Shown here: positions 17,852-26,400 of the stretch, piece after piece
How positions within the stretch are numbered: position 1 is the first letter of the stretch
Layout: the number at the start of each line of letters is the position of its first letter
Assembly (NCBI GenBank): GCA_002492725.1
Contig: DLAF01000067.1
Location: 111,905 to 175,904, forward strand
Source: Lachnospiraceae bacterium UBA7054
GTDB lineage: Bacteria > Bacillota > Clostridia > Lachnospirales > Lachnospiraceae
Direction: 5' to 3'
DNA length: 64,000 nucleotides
Program-made: the position numbers and the translations under genes
Notes under the pieces: generated by a model
The model's database searches: none
Told to the model about the DNA's origin: nothing
Seen by the model: the letters and a program-made list of their open reading frames with translations, nothing else

Positions 17852-18869
17852 GCGCCTTCCTCCAGTTTCGATAAGCCCACAACAACTTATAATACACCAT
17901 AAACCACAGTGTCGATCTCATCTGCATACGGATCAGCTTTTTTTCTTCTTCATGCGTCCGTTCCAAATAATATGGATTTTTCTGAAAATCCGGGAACCGG
18001 CAGCGCATTTCCTCTCCCAATGCCTTCACAAAGCGGTATTTCGTCCGCTTTACGCCCGCCATATAAGTAAAAAGCGTATTCACGTAAAAAAGCAGGGTAA
18101 AACTGTACTCGAGCTCTGTCCGGTATTTATCCAAAAAATCATGCCGCTTAGCCTCTGCAAGCATCAATCGTCCGGCCTCGCACCGATCCTCACACCGCTT
18201 CCCCGAAATGGTATGAACCGTGGAAGCATCGTGCTGATAATAATAATATAGCGGCTCCTCGATATATTCAAAATGCTTTGCCAAAAGCAAATAAGAATTT
18301 CCCAGCGCATTATCCTCATAAAAGATATGCTCCGGGAACCACAGTTCGTTCTCCAAAATCATCGAGCGACGAAAAATCTTTACCACCAGGCTGCCGCCGT
18401 CCAAAATCAGGCTTTTTCGTTTTTCATCATCAAGAAGTCCCGTCTGCTCCGCCCTGTTATTATGCACGATCTGTCCCACTTTCATGGAATGCTCGTCCGT
18501 CAGACAATAATCGCACCCCACCAGATCGGCGCCGGTCTCCTCCGCTTTCTTTAGCAGGCGCTCATACATATCCGGAGTGATCCAGTCGTCGCTGTCGATA
18601 AAACCAATCCAGTCTCCCTTGGCCAGCTTTATGCCAATATTTTTTGCGCCTCCCTGATGCTTATTTTCTTCCGAATGCACCGCGCGAAACTTTTCGGGAA
18701 ACCGCTGTTCGTATCTTTGTAATATCGTCCACGATTCATCGGTGGAACAGTCATCTACCGCAATAATCTCATACTCTGTCAGGGTCTGCGCCGTCAGAGA
18801 ATCCAGGCAGTATTCCAGTTTGTGCTCCGCAGCCATATTATATACCGGCACGATGATGCTAAGTTTCAT
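17838..18869 (-). CDS. Glycosyltransferase family 2
   Basis: A 343-residue GT2 protein. MKLSIIVPVYNM starts the GT-A fold, AVDDCSTDESW follows, and FIDSDDWITPDMYERL (near residue 93) carries the DxD metal site. The C-terminal third is helical and basic, ending in WAYRNWRKAHGNR, without clear membrane helices. It should transfer a sugar from a nucleotide donor to a growing lipid-linked or protein-linked glycan on the cytoplasmic side. Donor specificity cannot be read from the sequence. It overlaps the upstream GT-C-like gene by 11 bases and the downstream PseG fusion by 14, so it belongs to the same operon as the pse genes. Confidence 0.9.
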   Translation of the reverse strand: MKLSIIVPVYNMAAEHKLEYCLDSLTAQTLTEYEIIAVDDCSTDESWTILQRYEQRFPEKFRAVHSEENKHQGGAKNIGIKLAKGDWIGFIDSDDWITPDMYERLLKKAEETGADLVGCDYCLTDEHSMKVGQIVHNNRAEQTGLLDDEKRKSLILDGGSLVVKIFRRSMILENELWFPEHIFYEDNALGNSYLLLAKHFEYIEEPLYYYYQHDASTVHTISGKRCEDRCEAGRLMLAEAKRHDFLDKYRTELEYSFTLLFYVNTLFTYMAGVKRTKYRFVKALGEEMRCRFPDFQKNPYYLERTHEEEKKLIRMQMRSTLWFMVYYKLLWAYRNWRKAHGNR

Positions 18870-21123
18870 GCTCCGAACCCTCCTGCCGCGCTCTTTTTGC
18901 CGTCACCCGCTGCCAAACCGCCCGGCCTGCCGCACTCCTCCATAGGAGAACCAGAAGCGTAAGCGCAGATACAATATCCGCGACTACAAAGCCCGGAATC
19001 GGCCCATAGCGCACATAAATCTGATGCAGCGCGCCGTCTCCGTTCACCGAAAAGCGGATACGTCCGCCATCTCCGCGTATCAGTTCCACCCGCTTCCCGT
19101 TTTCATCCTGCGCCCGATACCCCAGATAACTCTGGATTGGCAGTTCAATGTATGCGTCGGAATCGGTTGCCGTATAGGAGATTGCCGCCTTTGTACCCTT
19201 CTTTCTAAAGTCCTGCACAACAATCTTGTTAAGATCGGATATCACCACGCTGGTCGTCAGCTTCTCATCAACGGCATCGATCAGCCTCCATTCGTGTGGG
19301 TAAAACAGGCCAACGCTGGTGCCAAGCTTTGTTTCATGCCCCTTGGAAGCCAGTGCCTGCGCATTCTTATACGGCATATGGATGTTATCGGTCGGCACGG
19401 TGACGATAATGAGCAGATTCAGGCCGATAAGCAGGGCAAGCACTGCATTTTTACAGGGGGCAAGAAGCTTGGAGTGCGCAAGTCCCGCCGCGCCCACAAA
19501 AAGGAGGCAGGCACACGCAGGCCCCAAAAACCGCCAGGGGAATTGCAGCATCGTTGCAATATTGTGGAAAAAAGCATTGTCCATCAGCGCACGGCTCGGA
19601 AAATAGCCCGTACACAGAAACGTAAACACGATCCCCGAGACAAGAAGATACGCCAAAAAACTGTCCATGCCTTTCTTTCTCTCCCTGCGCTCGATCAACA
19701 GATAGACGATGCCGATGCCCAGGCAGCCGATGAGCGCAAATCCCAGCGAAAAATACTGCTTATTATAAAGGCTTAAGGACTGCGTCAGGTTCGAGGGGTT
19801 GATGGACTGCTCAAAATACCCGCTCCAGCGCAGCACCTCTTTATTCAGGTCTTCCTTAAAATAGTATACGAGGAAGGGCGCGAGATACCAGGCATTTAAG
19901 AGAAGGGAGAGGCCTGCCGCCTTGCCGATCTCCACATACCGTTTTTCCCGCACGATCCGCACACAGTAAAAAAGCGCCGTAAACACACAAAATGCCGCCA
20001 CATAAGCCGCACTCAAAATATGGCTCTGCAAGGCTCCCGAAAAACCGATCACCAGATAATACCATTTCTTACGCTCACCCATGACAACGTGGTAAAGCCC
20101 CGCAATCACCATGGGCCAGAAAATCAGTGCAAGCGTCTCTCCCAGATCGCCCCTGTGCAGAATATTGGTAAAGCGATAAGGCATGAGCGTGTATAAGACC
20201 ACCGCAAGCAGTACACAGCGTCTTTCGCGTACCATGGACTTCACCGCCACGTAGGTGCAGACCGCCGTGCCCAGATTGGCAAGAACGATAATCGTCTTGT
20301 AGGACAGGCTAAGCGATACCCTGCAGATCCGCAAAAAGGCACCGATGTACAAAAACAGATAGGGATACATGGCATTCAGATAGCCATTGTTCTGCAAGCC
20401 CTCCGGCAGAATGTTAACCGGAATCTGCCCGTCCAGGATCCCGTCCTTAAGTCCTTCCAACCTGGCCAGATGATAACAAAGATCGTCCCCGTTATAGAGA
20501 TAAGTCTGCATCAAAGGCGTCGTGGCAAGAAGGGCCGCGCCAATAATGACCCCGTAATCCAAAAGCTGCTCCTGCGAAAGCCGCACGCTGTCTTCCATAA
20601 AGCACTTCCAGCCAAGCAGATACAGAGCCAGCACCACCAGGATCATAAAATACGTGTCTGTGTAAAACAATGACCCGGGGGTAAAGGTGAGTTTCTTGAT
20701 AACAAGTGCCCCGTTTCCGCTGTAGTTGATGCGAAACTGCAGCGCCTTTGCATCCTTTGACAGGGTAAACTCCGCCGAAAGTTCCTCCTCGCGGTTATTG
20801 ATGGGCCAGGCCGCGATCTTATCCCCCTGCTCCCACAATTCCAGCACACTGTCCTTCTCGTCCGCAGTATACACCAAATCAACCCGATAGGAACCCCGGT
20901 TCACCACATACGAAGGAGTGTTCGCCACAGTGCCGTAGCGTGCAAGCGACTCCTGCAGCACCAGTGCGCTCTCCGAGTCAATCAGACCAATGGAATGCTG
21001 CAGCTCGGTGCCCAGATAGACAATAGGTTGTTTGCCCTCGTCTCCCAGCCACAGAAGCACCACCGTCAAAACTGCAAACACGATATATACGATTTTACTT
21101 TTTAGTGATACGCTTTCGTTCAT
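18859..21123 (-). CDS. Large membrane protein of the PTPS-related / GT-C-like type
   Basis: A 754-residue protein with about a dozen hydrophobic segments and soluble parts at both ends. After the first helix a roughly 120-residue beta-rich domain precedes YLYNGDDLCYHLARLEGLKDG, an acidic-pair-plus-His motif. The pattern D..YHL.R followed by a G..P segment is typical of membrane proteins annotated with the 6-pyruvoyl-tetrahydropterin-synthase-related domain, whose chemistry is unknown but whose topology is GT-C-like. The C-terminal 150 residues form another soluble domain before a last helix. It sits between pseC and a GT2 gene. A role in sugar transfer on the outside of the membrane is inferred. 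Confidence 0.83.
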   Translation of the reverse strand: MNESVSLKSKIVYIVFAVLTVVLLWLGDEGKQPIVYLGTELQHSIGLIDSESALVLQESLARYGTVANTPSYVVNRGSYRVDLVYTADEKDSVLELWEQGDKIAAWPINNREEELSAEFTLSKDAKALQFRINYSGNGALVIKKLTFTPGSLFYTDTYFMILVVLALYLLGWKCFMEDSVRLSQEQLLDYGVIIGAALLATTPLMQTYLYNGDDLCYHLARLEGLKDGILDGQIPVNILPEGLQNNGYLNAMYPYLFLYIGAFLRICRVSLSLSYKTIIVLANLGTAVCTYVAVKSMVRERRCVLLAVVLYTLMPYRFTNILHRGDLGETLALIFWPMVIAGLYHVVMGERKKWYYLVIGFSGALQSHILSAAYVAAFCVFTALFYCVRIVREKRYVEIGKAAGLSLLLNAWYLAPFLVYYFKEDLNKEVLRWSGYFEQSINPSNLTQSLSLYNKQYFSLGFALIGCLGIGIVYLLIERRERKKGMDSFLAYLLVSGIVFTFLCTGYFPSRALMDNAFFHNIATMLQFPWRFLGPACACLLFVGAAGLAHSKLLAPCKNAVLALLIGLNLLIIVTVPTDNIHMPYKNAQALASKGHETKLGTSVGLFYPHEWRLIDAVDEKLTTSVVISDLNKIVVQDFRKKGTKAAISYTATDSDAYIELPIQSYLGYRAQDENGKRVELIRGDGGRIRFSVNGDGALHQIYVRYGPIPGFVVADIVSALTLLVLLWRSAAGRAVWQRVTAKRARQEGSEHET

Positions 21124-21165
21124 TTTTCATCATTTCTGAGCAACTTGTTGTGATTGTGGCTGCAG

Positions 21166-22359
21166 CTACACGGCATAATAGGCTGCAAGTTTGCAAACCG
21201 CCGCGATCACGCTCTCCACATCTTCGTCGCTCATTCCGTAGTAGAGGGGCAGCGTGATGATCTCCTCGTACAGTTTTTCCGCATTGGGGCACAGCCCTTT
21301 GTGATAACCCAGTTTTTCATAGTAAGGAAAATAGTAAGTCGGTATATAATGCACGTTACAGCAAACCTTCTCCGCTGCAAGCGCCGCAAAAAACTGTTTT
21401 CTGTCGATCTTTAATCTTTCCGGCACAAGGCGCAGGATGTAAAGATGTCTGGTCGTATCGGATTCCGGGATCTCCCGCTGCACAAAGAAGGCCGGATGTT
21501 CGGAAAATGCCCGATCGTAACGCGCAACAATCTCTTTTCTGCGCGCGGAAAACTGCGGCAGTTTGTCAAGCTGGCTGATTATGAGCGCCGCCTGCATATC
21601 CGTCATGCGGTAATTATAACCCAGCGCGATCTGCTCATAGTACCAGGGGCCGTCTATGTCATGTTCCATCAGATTTTCTTTTCTGGTGATACCATGCGAA
21701 CGATAGAGCAGCAGTTTCTCATACAGCGCCCCGTCGTTTGTCAATACCGCACCGCCCTCTCCGCCGGTCACCGTTTTAACGGGATGAAAACTGAAGGTGG
21801 TCATGTCCGAAATCGAACCGTTGGGCTTCCCTTTATATTTCGTGCCGATCACATGCGCGCCGTCCTCAATCAGAACAAGGCCGTGCTTTTTGCAAAGTTC
21901 GCGGAGCGGGTCGAGCGCCGCAGACTGACCCGTATAGTCAACAGCAACCACCGCCTTCGTCTTTGGCGTAATGGCCGCTTCCACCTTTGCGGGATTAATG
22001 TTGTAAGTCTCAGGATCGATGTCCGCGAAAACAGGCCTTGCACCGCAGTAGAGAGCACAGTTTGCGGAAGCCGCAAAGGTAATGGGCGTAGTGATCACCT
22101 CATCCCCCTCAGAAACACCCGCAGACAGCGCTGCAATATGCAGGGCCGCCGTACCGTTTGCGCAGACCACGGCATACTTTGCCCCTGTGAGCGCACAAAG
22201 CTTTTGCTCCAGTTCCTCAATTTTAGGGCCACAGGTAAGGTAGTCGCTTCTTAAAACGTCCACCACCGCCTGTATATCCGCCTCGTCAATGTATTGATGT
22301 CCGTAGTAGATCGGTTTTTCCCGAACGGGCTTTCCACCCTCTATCGCAGGTACTTCCAT
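21166..22359 (-). CDS. pseC: UDP-4-amino-4,6-dideoxy-N-acetyl-beta-L-altrosamine transaminase
   Basis: A 397-residue DegT-family aminotransferase, second step of pseudaminic acid synthesis. It uses glutamate to aminate C4 of the PseB product. Seen are GHQYIDEADIQAV, VCANGTAALHIA, TPITFAASANCALYCGA, AVDYTGQSAALD, D166 in VLIEDGAHVIG and the Schiff-base K195 in SFHPVKTVTGGEGG. The length and the DYTGQ and HPVKTVTGGEGGA forms match PseC better than WecE or Leg-pathway enzymes. It lies immediately after pseB (gap 74 bases), the usual pseB-pseC order. Start ATG 22359 has GGGAGGAACATT upstream. Confidence 0.93.
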   Translation of the reverse strand: MEVPAIEGGKPVREKPIYYGHQYIDEADIQAVVDVLRSDYLTCGPKIEELEQKLCALTGAKYAVVCANGTAALHIAALSAGVSEGDEVITTPITFAASANCALYCGARPVFADIDPETYNINPAKVEAAITPKTKAVVAVDYTGQSAALDPLRELCKKHGLVLIEDGAHVIGTKYKGKPNGSISDMTTFSFHPVKTVTGGEGGAVLTNDGALYEKLLLYRSHGITRKENLMEHDIDGPWYYEQIALGYNYRMTDMQAALIISQLDKLPQFSARRKEIVARYDRAFSEHPAFFVQREIPESDTTRHLYILRLVPERLKIDRKQFFAALAAEKVCCNVHYIPTYYFPYYEKLGYHKGLCPNAEKLYEEIITLPLYYGMSDEDVESVIAAVCKLAAYYAV

Positions 22360-22433
22360 AATGTTCCTCCCGTATTCCGCACATGCTCACAGGCAGACTT
22401 AAACCGTCCCGCATCTAACGCCTGCATTGCCCG

Positions 22434-23423
22434 TCACGCGTCTACTTCTTTTAAAAGCGCCCGGATATCCTCCACGCCAAGCCATTCCTTATTGTTGTCA
22501 GAGCTGTAGGAAAAGCCCTCCTCCACCTTCTTCCCGGAAAGATCGGGCTGCTGCCTGTCGTTCCATGTCATCTGCGGATAAACAATGAAATGCTTATCAT
22601 ACTCGTAGGTGGTGGCGGAATCTTCCGTGGTCACCATGATCTCGTGCAGCTTTTCCCCCGGTCTGATCCCGGTCTCCTTGATCTTACAGCCCGGCAGCAT
22701 CGCCTCCGCGAGGTCTGTGACCTTAAAGGAGGGAATTTTGCTGATAAAGGTCTCGCCGCCCTTCGCCTCCGCAAGCGCTTTGATCACCAGCTCCACACCC
22801 TGGGTCAGACTGATCCAGAAACGTGTCATGCGCACATCCGTTATGGGCAGCTCCTTTTTCCCCTCCTCGATTACCTTGCGGAAAACGGGGATGACCGATC
22901 CCCGGCTGCCCGCCACGTTGCCGTAGCGCACAATGGAAAAATTGATGTCCTTTACACCGGCGTAAGCGTTCGCCGCTACAAAAAGCTTGTCCGAAACCAG
23001 CTTTGTCCCGCCGTAGAGATTTACGGGATTCACCGCCTTGTCCGTGGAAAGGGCAACCACCCTGCTCACGCCCGTGTCAAGCGCAGCGTCGATCACGTTC
23101 ATGGCGCCGTGGATATTCGTCTTGATCGCCTCGTTAGGGTTATACTCGCAGGCAGGCACCTGTTTTAAGGCCGCTGCATGGATAATGTAATCCACGCCTT
23201 CGCAGGCGCGTTTTAAGCGCTCCACGTCCCGCACGTCGCCTATAAAGAAGCGCAGTGTTTTCTCATATTCCTTAAACTCGTCCGCCATCATCCACTGCTT
23301 AAATTCGTCTCTGGAATAGATGATAATCTTTTTGGGTTCATAATGGGTCAGTACATACTTGGTAAAGCATTTGCCAAAAGACCCCGTTCCGCCAGTAATC
23401 AGTATTGTTTTTCCGTTTAACAT
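22434..23423 (-). CDS. pseB: UDP-N-acetylglucosamine 4,6-dehydratase (inverting)
   Basis: A 329-residue short-chain dehydratase. It takes UDP-GlcNAc to UDP-2-acetamido-2,6-dideoxy-beta-L-arabino-hexos-4-ulose, the first step to pseudaminic acid. The NADP loop TGGTGSFG lies at residues 10-17. The catalytic set is D128-K129 in STDKAVNP and Y137-x3-K141 in LYGGTKL, the same spacing as in FlaA1/PseB. Other family stretches are AAALKQVPACEYNP, RYGNVAGSRGSV and GIRPGEKLHE. It is soluble or peripheral in the cytoplasm. It heads the pseB-pseC pair, 27 bases downstream of mtnA. The match to the inverting short type is strong. Confidence 0.94.
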   Translation of the reverse strand: MLNGKTILITGGTGSFGKCFTKYVLTHYEPKKIIIYSRDEFKQWMMADEFKEYEKTLRFFIGDVRDVERLKRACEGVDYIIHAAALKQVPACEYNPNEAIKTNIHGAMNVIDAALDTGVSRVVALSTDKAVNPVNLYGGTKLVSDKLFVAANAYAGVKDINFSIVRYGNVAGSRGSVIPVFRKVIEEGKKELPITDVRMTRFWISLTQGVELVIKALAEAKGGETFISKIPSFKVTDLAEAMLPGCKIKETGIRPGEKLHEIMVTTEDSATTYEYDKHFIVYPQMTWNDRQQPDLSGKKVEEGFSYSSDNNKEWLGVEDIRALLKEVDA

Positions 23424-23450
23424 AAGACTCCTTTCTGCTCATCCTTCTTT

Positions 23451-24512
23451 CTATAGAATCCCCAGATCACGAAACGCTTTTTCGTAGGGCGCCTGACATA
23501 AACCCCGCTCCGTGATAATGCCTGTGATCAGGCTATGGTCCGTCACGTCGAAGGCCGGATTAAACACCTTGACATTCTCCGGCGCCATCCGCTCTTTGTA
23601 CCACATCTGCGTGACCTCCGAAGGGTCCCGCTCCTCGATGGGAATCTGCGCTCCCGTTTTGATAGACATATCTATGGTGGAAGTCGGCGCACACACATAA
23701 AAGGGAATCCCATAATGCCTTGCCAGGACCGCCACCCCCGAAGTACCGATCTTATTAGCTGTATCCCCGTTTGCCGCTACCCGGTCGCAGCCCACGAACA
23801 CCAGATTCACCTTTCCTGCCTGCATCACGGCGGATGCCATGTTGTCGCAGATCAAGGTGGTATCAATCCCCGCGTCATGCAGTTCAAAAGCCGTCAGTCT
23901 GGCTCCCTGTAAAAGCGGTCTGGTCTCATCACAGTACACACGAAAATCGTGCATTCCCTTTTCCCATGCAATATACATCGGCGCCGTAGCCGTACCGTAC
24001 TTTGCGGTGGCAAGCGTCCCCGCATTGCAGTGGGTCAAAATCCCGTCTCCCGGCTTCATCAGAGAAAAGCCGATTTCGCCGATATGTCTGCTGATCGCCA
24101 CATCTTCATCCCGAATGGCCTGTGCTTCCACAAAAAGCCTTTCTTTGATCTCAGGGATGGACTGATTCCTATTCTCTCTCAGCACACGCTCCATCCGATC
24201 GAGTGCCCAGAAGAGGTTCACCGCCGTAGGACGGGACCCCGCCAGATACGCCTTCTTCTCCAAAAAGGCGGCCAGAAAACTCTCATAATCCTCCACTTCG
24301 ATACGGGATGCAATAAGCGCCATGGTGTAGCCCGCACAGACACCGATGGCCGGCGCGCCCCGCACCCGCAAAAAGCGAATGGCTTCAAAAATATCCTCTA
24401 TTTTCTCAAGCCGCAGCACCTTTACCGTACCCGGAAGCAGGGTCTGGTCTAAGATCTCCAGACAGCTTCTGTCCTCTGAAAGGCGCACGGTGTCTAAATC
24501 CAGTACGCGCAT
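23451..24512 (-). CDS. mtnA: MtnA-type isomerase (S-methyl-5-thioribose-1-phosphate isomerase family)
   Basis: A 353-residue protein of the eIF2B-like isomerase family, of normal MtnA length. It contains VRGAPAIGVCAGY, C162 in LTHCNAGTLAT and D243 in VFVGCDRVAANGDTANKIGT, the proton-shuttling Cys and Asp of MtnA, plus FYVCAPTSTID. MtnA turns methylthioribose-1-phosphate into the ribulose form in methionine salvage. No other salvage gene lies nearby. It sits between pseB and a GT-C-like gene, so either it is a passenger or it isomerises another aldose-1-phosphate. The start at ATG 24512 follows GGATGGAGACGGCT; frames starting earlier (24566) read through a repeated upstream element. Confidence 0.9.
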   Translation of the reverse strand: MRVLDLDTVRLSEDRSCLEILDQTLLPGTVKVLRLEKIEDIFEAIRFLRVRGAPAIGVCAGYTMALIASRIEVEDYESFLAAFLEKKAYLAGSRPTAVNLFWALDRMERVLRENRNQSIPEIKERLFVEAQAIRDEDVAISRHIGEIGFSLMKPGDGILTHCNAGTLATAKYGTATAPMYIAWEKGMHDFRVYCDETRPLLQGARLTAFELHDAGIDTTLICDNMASAVMQAGKVNLVFVGCDRVAANGDTANKIGTSGVAVLARHYGIPFYVCAPTSTIDMSIKTGAQIPIEERDPSEVTQMWYKERMAPENVKVFNPAFDVTDHSLITGIITERGLCQAPYEKAFRDLGIL

Positions 24513-24545
24513 AGCCGTCTCCATCCGACATATTTTTATATGCAA

Positions 24546-24568
24546 CACATCAGGGCGATTTTTCAATC
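24546..24568. repeat. 23-nt intergenic element, copy A
   Basis: On the minus strand it reads GATTGAAAAATCGCCCTGATGTG (given here only by its ends, GATTGAAAAATC and CTGATGTG). A copy with two mismatches lies at 30859-30881. Both are in leaders of minus-strand glycan genes, about 35-45 bases before the start codon. The function is unknown. Confidence 0.55.
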
Positions 24569-24621
24569 CCCTCGCCTTAACTCATTATAGCAGTTTTTAA
24601 GGGTGTGTCAAATGCCCCGCA

Positions 24622-26358
24622 TCAGGGATTTTCGCCGCTGTCCGCCGCCGTCTCGTCTCCGCAGTAATACCATTTCGAACAATACTTATGTCGATACTGC
24701 AAGCGGCCTTCCGACAGTTTCGCATTCCCCGAAAGCAGCCACATACTCTGCGCCGCTTCCTCCTTCCCATCATCGCTGCAGGGAAGATAGATCACAACTG
24801 CGTCCGCATCCAGAACAGCCGGCTCCTTGAGCGGTTCTGTATTTTCAGCAGAAACAAAGTAAACGCGCTCATATTCCATCATTTCATCGGCAACCGCCCA
24901 AATACACCACTCTTCCCCGGGTTGATAGACATAAACGACAGGGATCTTAGCCGCCGCCTGTTCTCTCGCAAGAGCAACCGCCTCCCCGGCTTCCGGGTAA
25001 AGAAACACCACGTCCGTGCGTACATATCCGCTCACCACCATCGCCAGGCAAAAGGCCAGTGCTGCCGCCTCCGCCACAGTCCGCCGGCTGCCGGAAACGA
25101 ACACCGCATGCCTCCACAGCGTTTTACAGAAATAGAGGGCGAGCAATACGATGATTCCGTAAATCGGAAGCTGATAGCGGTTCGAGGTATTTCCCAAAAG
25201 CAGCGCTGTCTTGGAGACCGCCAGAAAATATCCCGCCGCCGCAAAAAGCAGCATCCAAAACGCCGTGCCAAACCGTACTTTCTCCGATCGCCGCACCTGC
25301 TTTGCGTCGTCTCTTCCGCTTTGCGCCACAGCCCCCTCATGCTTCGCCGCAACTGCCGCCTTTTTTCCGTTTTGCCGATACACTCTGATCGAAAGCATCG
25401 CCACCGCCAGCGCGATGACAAAGAAGAGATATCCAAACACATAACCGTTCATCAAATCAAAGAAAAAGCCCAGCCGTTCAAACGTATTGGAAAGATCGAA
25501 AAAATTTCGGGTTGCCTGTGCGCCCCGCTGTCCGCGAAACATCTGCCCCGGAAAGGCAGGATAGGTCAGGTAGGCCAGACAAAAGGCAATCCCCTGCGCC
25601 AAACCGTAGCGCAGACAGTTCCCGATTTTTCGATCCCGCCACAACAGCCACAGACAAAACGCGGCCGCCAGAAAGAAAAGAAAAATGAAATAATAATACT
25701 GTGTCAAAAAGCCAATGTACGTCACAGCCGCCATTGCAAACAGGGTCGCTGTGGGCAGACGATTCGCCGTCCGTCCACCGCCGTCTCCCAGCACCACGCG
25801 CACATGCAAAACGGCGCACAGCAGCACAAACGTTGTGAGCATCTCATACATGCGGATAAATACCACGCCGCTCATAGCCGCAGGGCAAAAACCGTATACC
25901 AGATTGACCAGGAAAACCATCTTCCCGTCTTTCTTACTGACCAAATAAGTCAACCAGGCAAGCAGCAGCAGATTGATCCCGTGAAAAAAGAGATTCACCG
26001 ACAGCCCGATCCACTTGGAAAAGACCCCCGGAAAGAAGGAAGCCACTGTGTGAAAGACCCAGTAATACATGGGCGGATGCACATCCCAGGACTGCACCTG
26101 CCTTACCAGGTCATACTGAAACCGTTCGCCCGGCAGCACTACAAACTCATTACGATAGGTTTCCCGATCCATCCATTTTCCATTCTCCACGTAAAAACCG
26201 TTCGTGCGCGCCGTGGAGTAATAGGTATAAAACTCATCCTCATGAAAGCCCTGTTTCTGCGTGCAAAAATAAAAGGCCGCCGCCATCTGCGCGACCCAGA
26301 GTATGATAAAACCGATGAGATATTTGGCATTGATCCTGCCGTCCGTCCGTTCATCCAT
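24622..26358 (-). CDS. GT39/ArnT-like membrane glycosyltransferase
   Basis: A 578-residue polytopic protein. After the first helix, GFHEDEFYTYYSTARTNGFY carries the acidic DE pair of GT-C family 39-like enzymes. WDVHPPMYYWVFHTVASFFPG matches the D-HPP-YY motif seen in PMT/ArnT-type transferases. About ten membrane helices and a C-terminal soluble domain of roughly 120 residues follow. Such enzymes use polyprenyl-phosphate sugars and act outside the membrane. A glutamine- and lysine-rich loop near residue 335 separates the two halves. Acceptors could be protein, lipid or polymer. It lies between a GT2 gene and mtnA in one direction. Among the large membrane proteins here this has the clearest GT-C signature. 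Confidence 0.86.
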   Translation of the reverse strand: MDERTDGRINAKYLIGFIILWVAQMAAAFYFCTQKQGFHEDEFYTYYSTARTNGFYVENGKWMDRETYRNEFVVLPGERFQYDLVRQVQSWDVHPPMYYWVFHTVASFFPGVFSKWIGLSVNLFFHGINLLLLAWLTYLVSKKDGKMVFLVNLVYGFCPAAMSGVVFIRMYEMLTTFVLLCAVLHVRVVLGDGGGRTANRLPTATLFAMAAVTYIGFLTQYYYFIFLFFLAAAFCLWLLWRDRKIGNCLRYGLAQGIAFCLAYLTYPAFPGQMFRGQRGAQATRNFFDLSNTFERLGFFFDLMNGYVFGYLFFVIALAVAMLSIRVYRQNGKKAAVAAKHEGAVAQSGRDDAKQVRRSEKVRFGTAFWMLLFAAAGYFLAVSKTALLLGNTSNRYQLPIYGIIVLLALYFCKTLWRHAVFVSGSRRTVAEAAALAFCLAMVVSGYVRTDVVFLYPEAGEAVALAREQAAAKIPVVYVYQPGEEWCIWAVADEMMEYERVYFVSAENTEPLKEPAVLDADAVVIYLPCSDDGKEEAAQSMWLLSGNAKLSEGRLQYRHKYCSKWYYCGDETAADSGENP

Positions 26359-26400
26359 AACCGGTATCCCCTGTTTCCTGCGTAACCTTTTCTTTCGGCC

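Noticed and set aside
19024..19776. Plus-strand open frame of 250 codons inside the 754-residue membrane protein gene
   Set aside because: Basic low-complexity shadow without ribosome site or domain, fully inside a better supported gene.
24688..26385. Long open frame on the plus strand opposite the GT39-like gene
   Set aside because: It is rich in Arg, His, Gln and Lys, has no recognisable domain, and exactly mirrors a well-supported membrane glycosyltransferase; the stop-free frame follows from that gene's codon bias.
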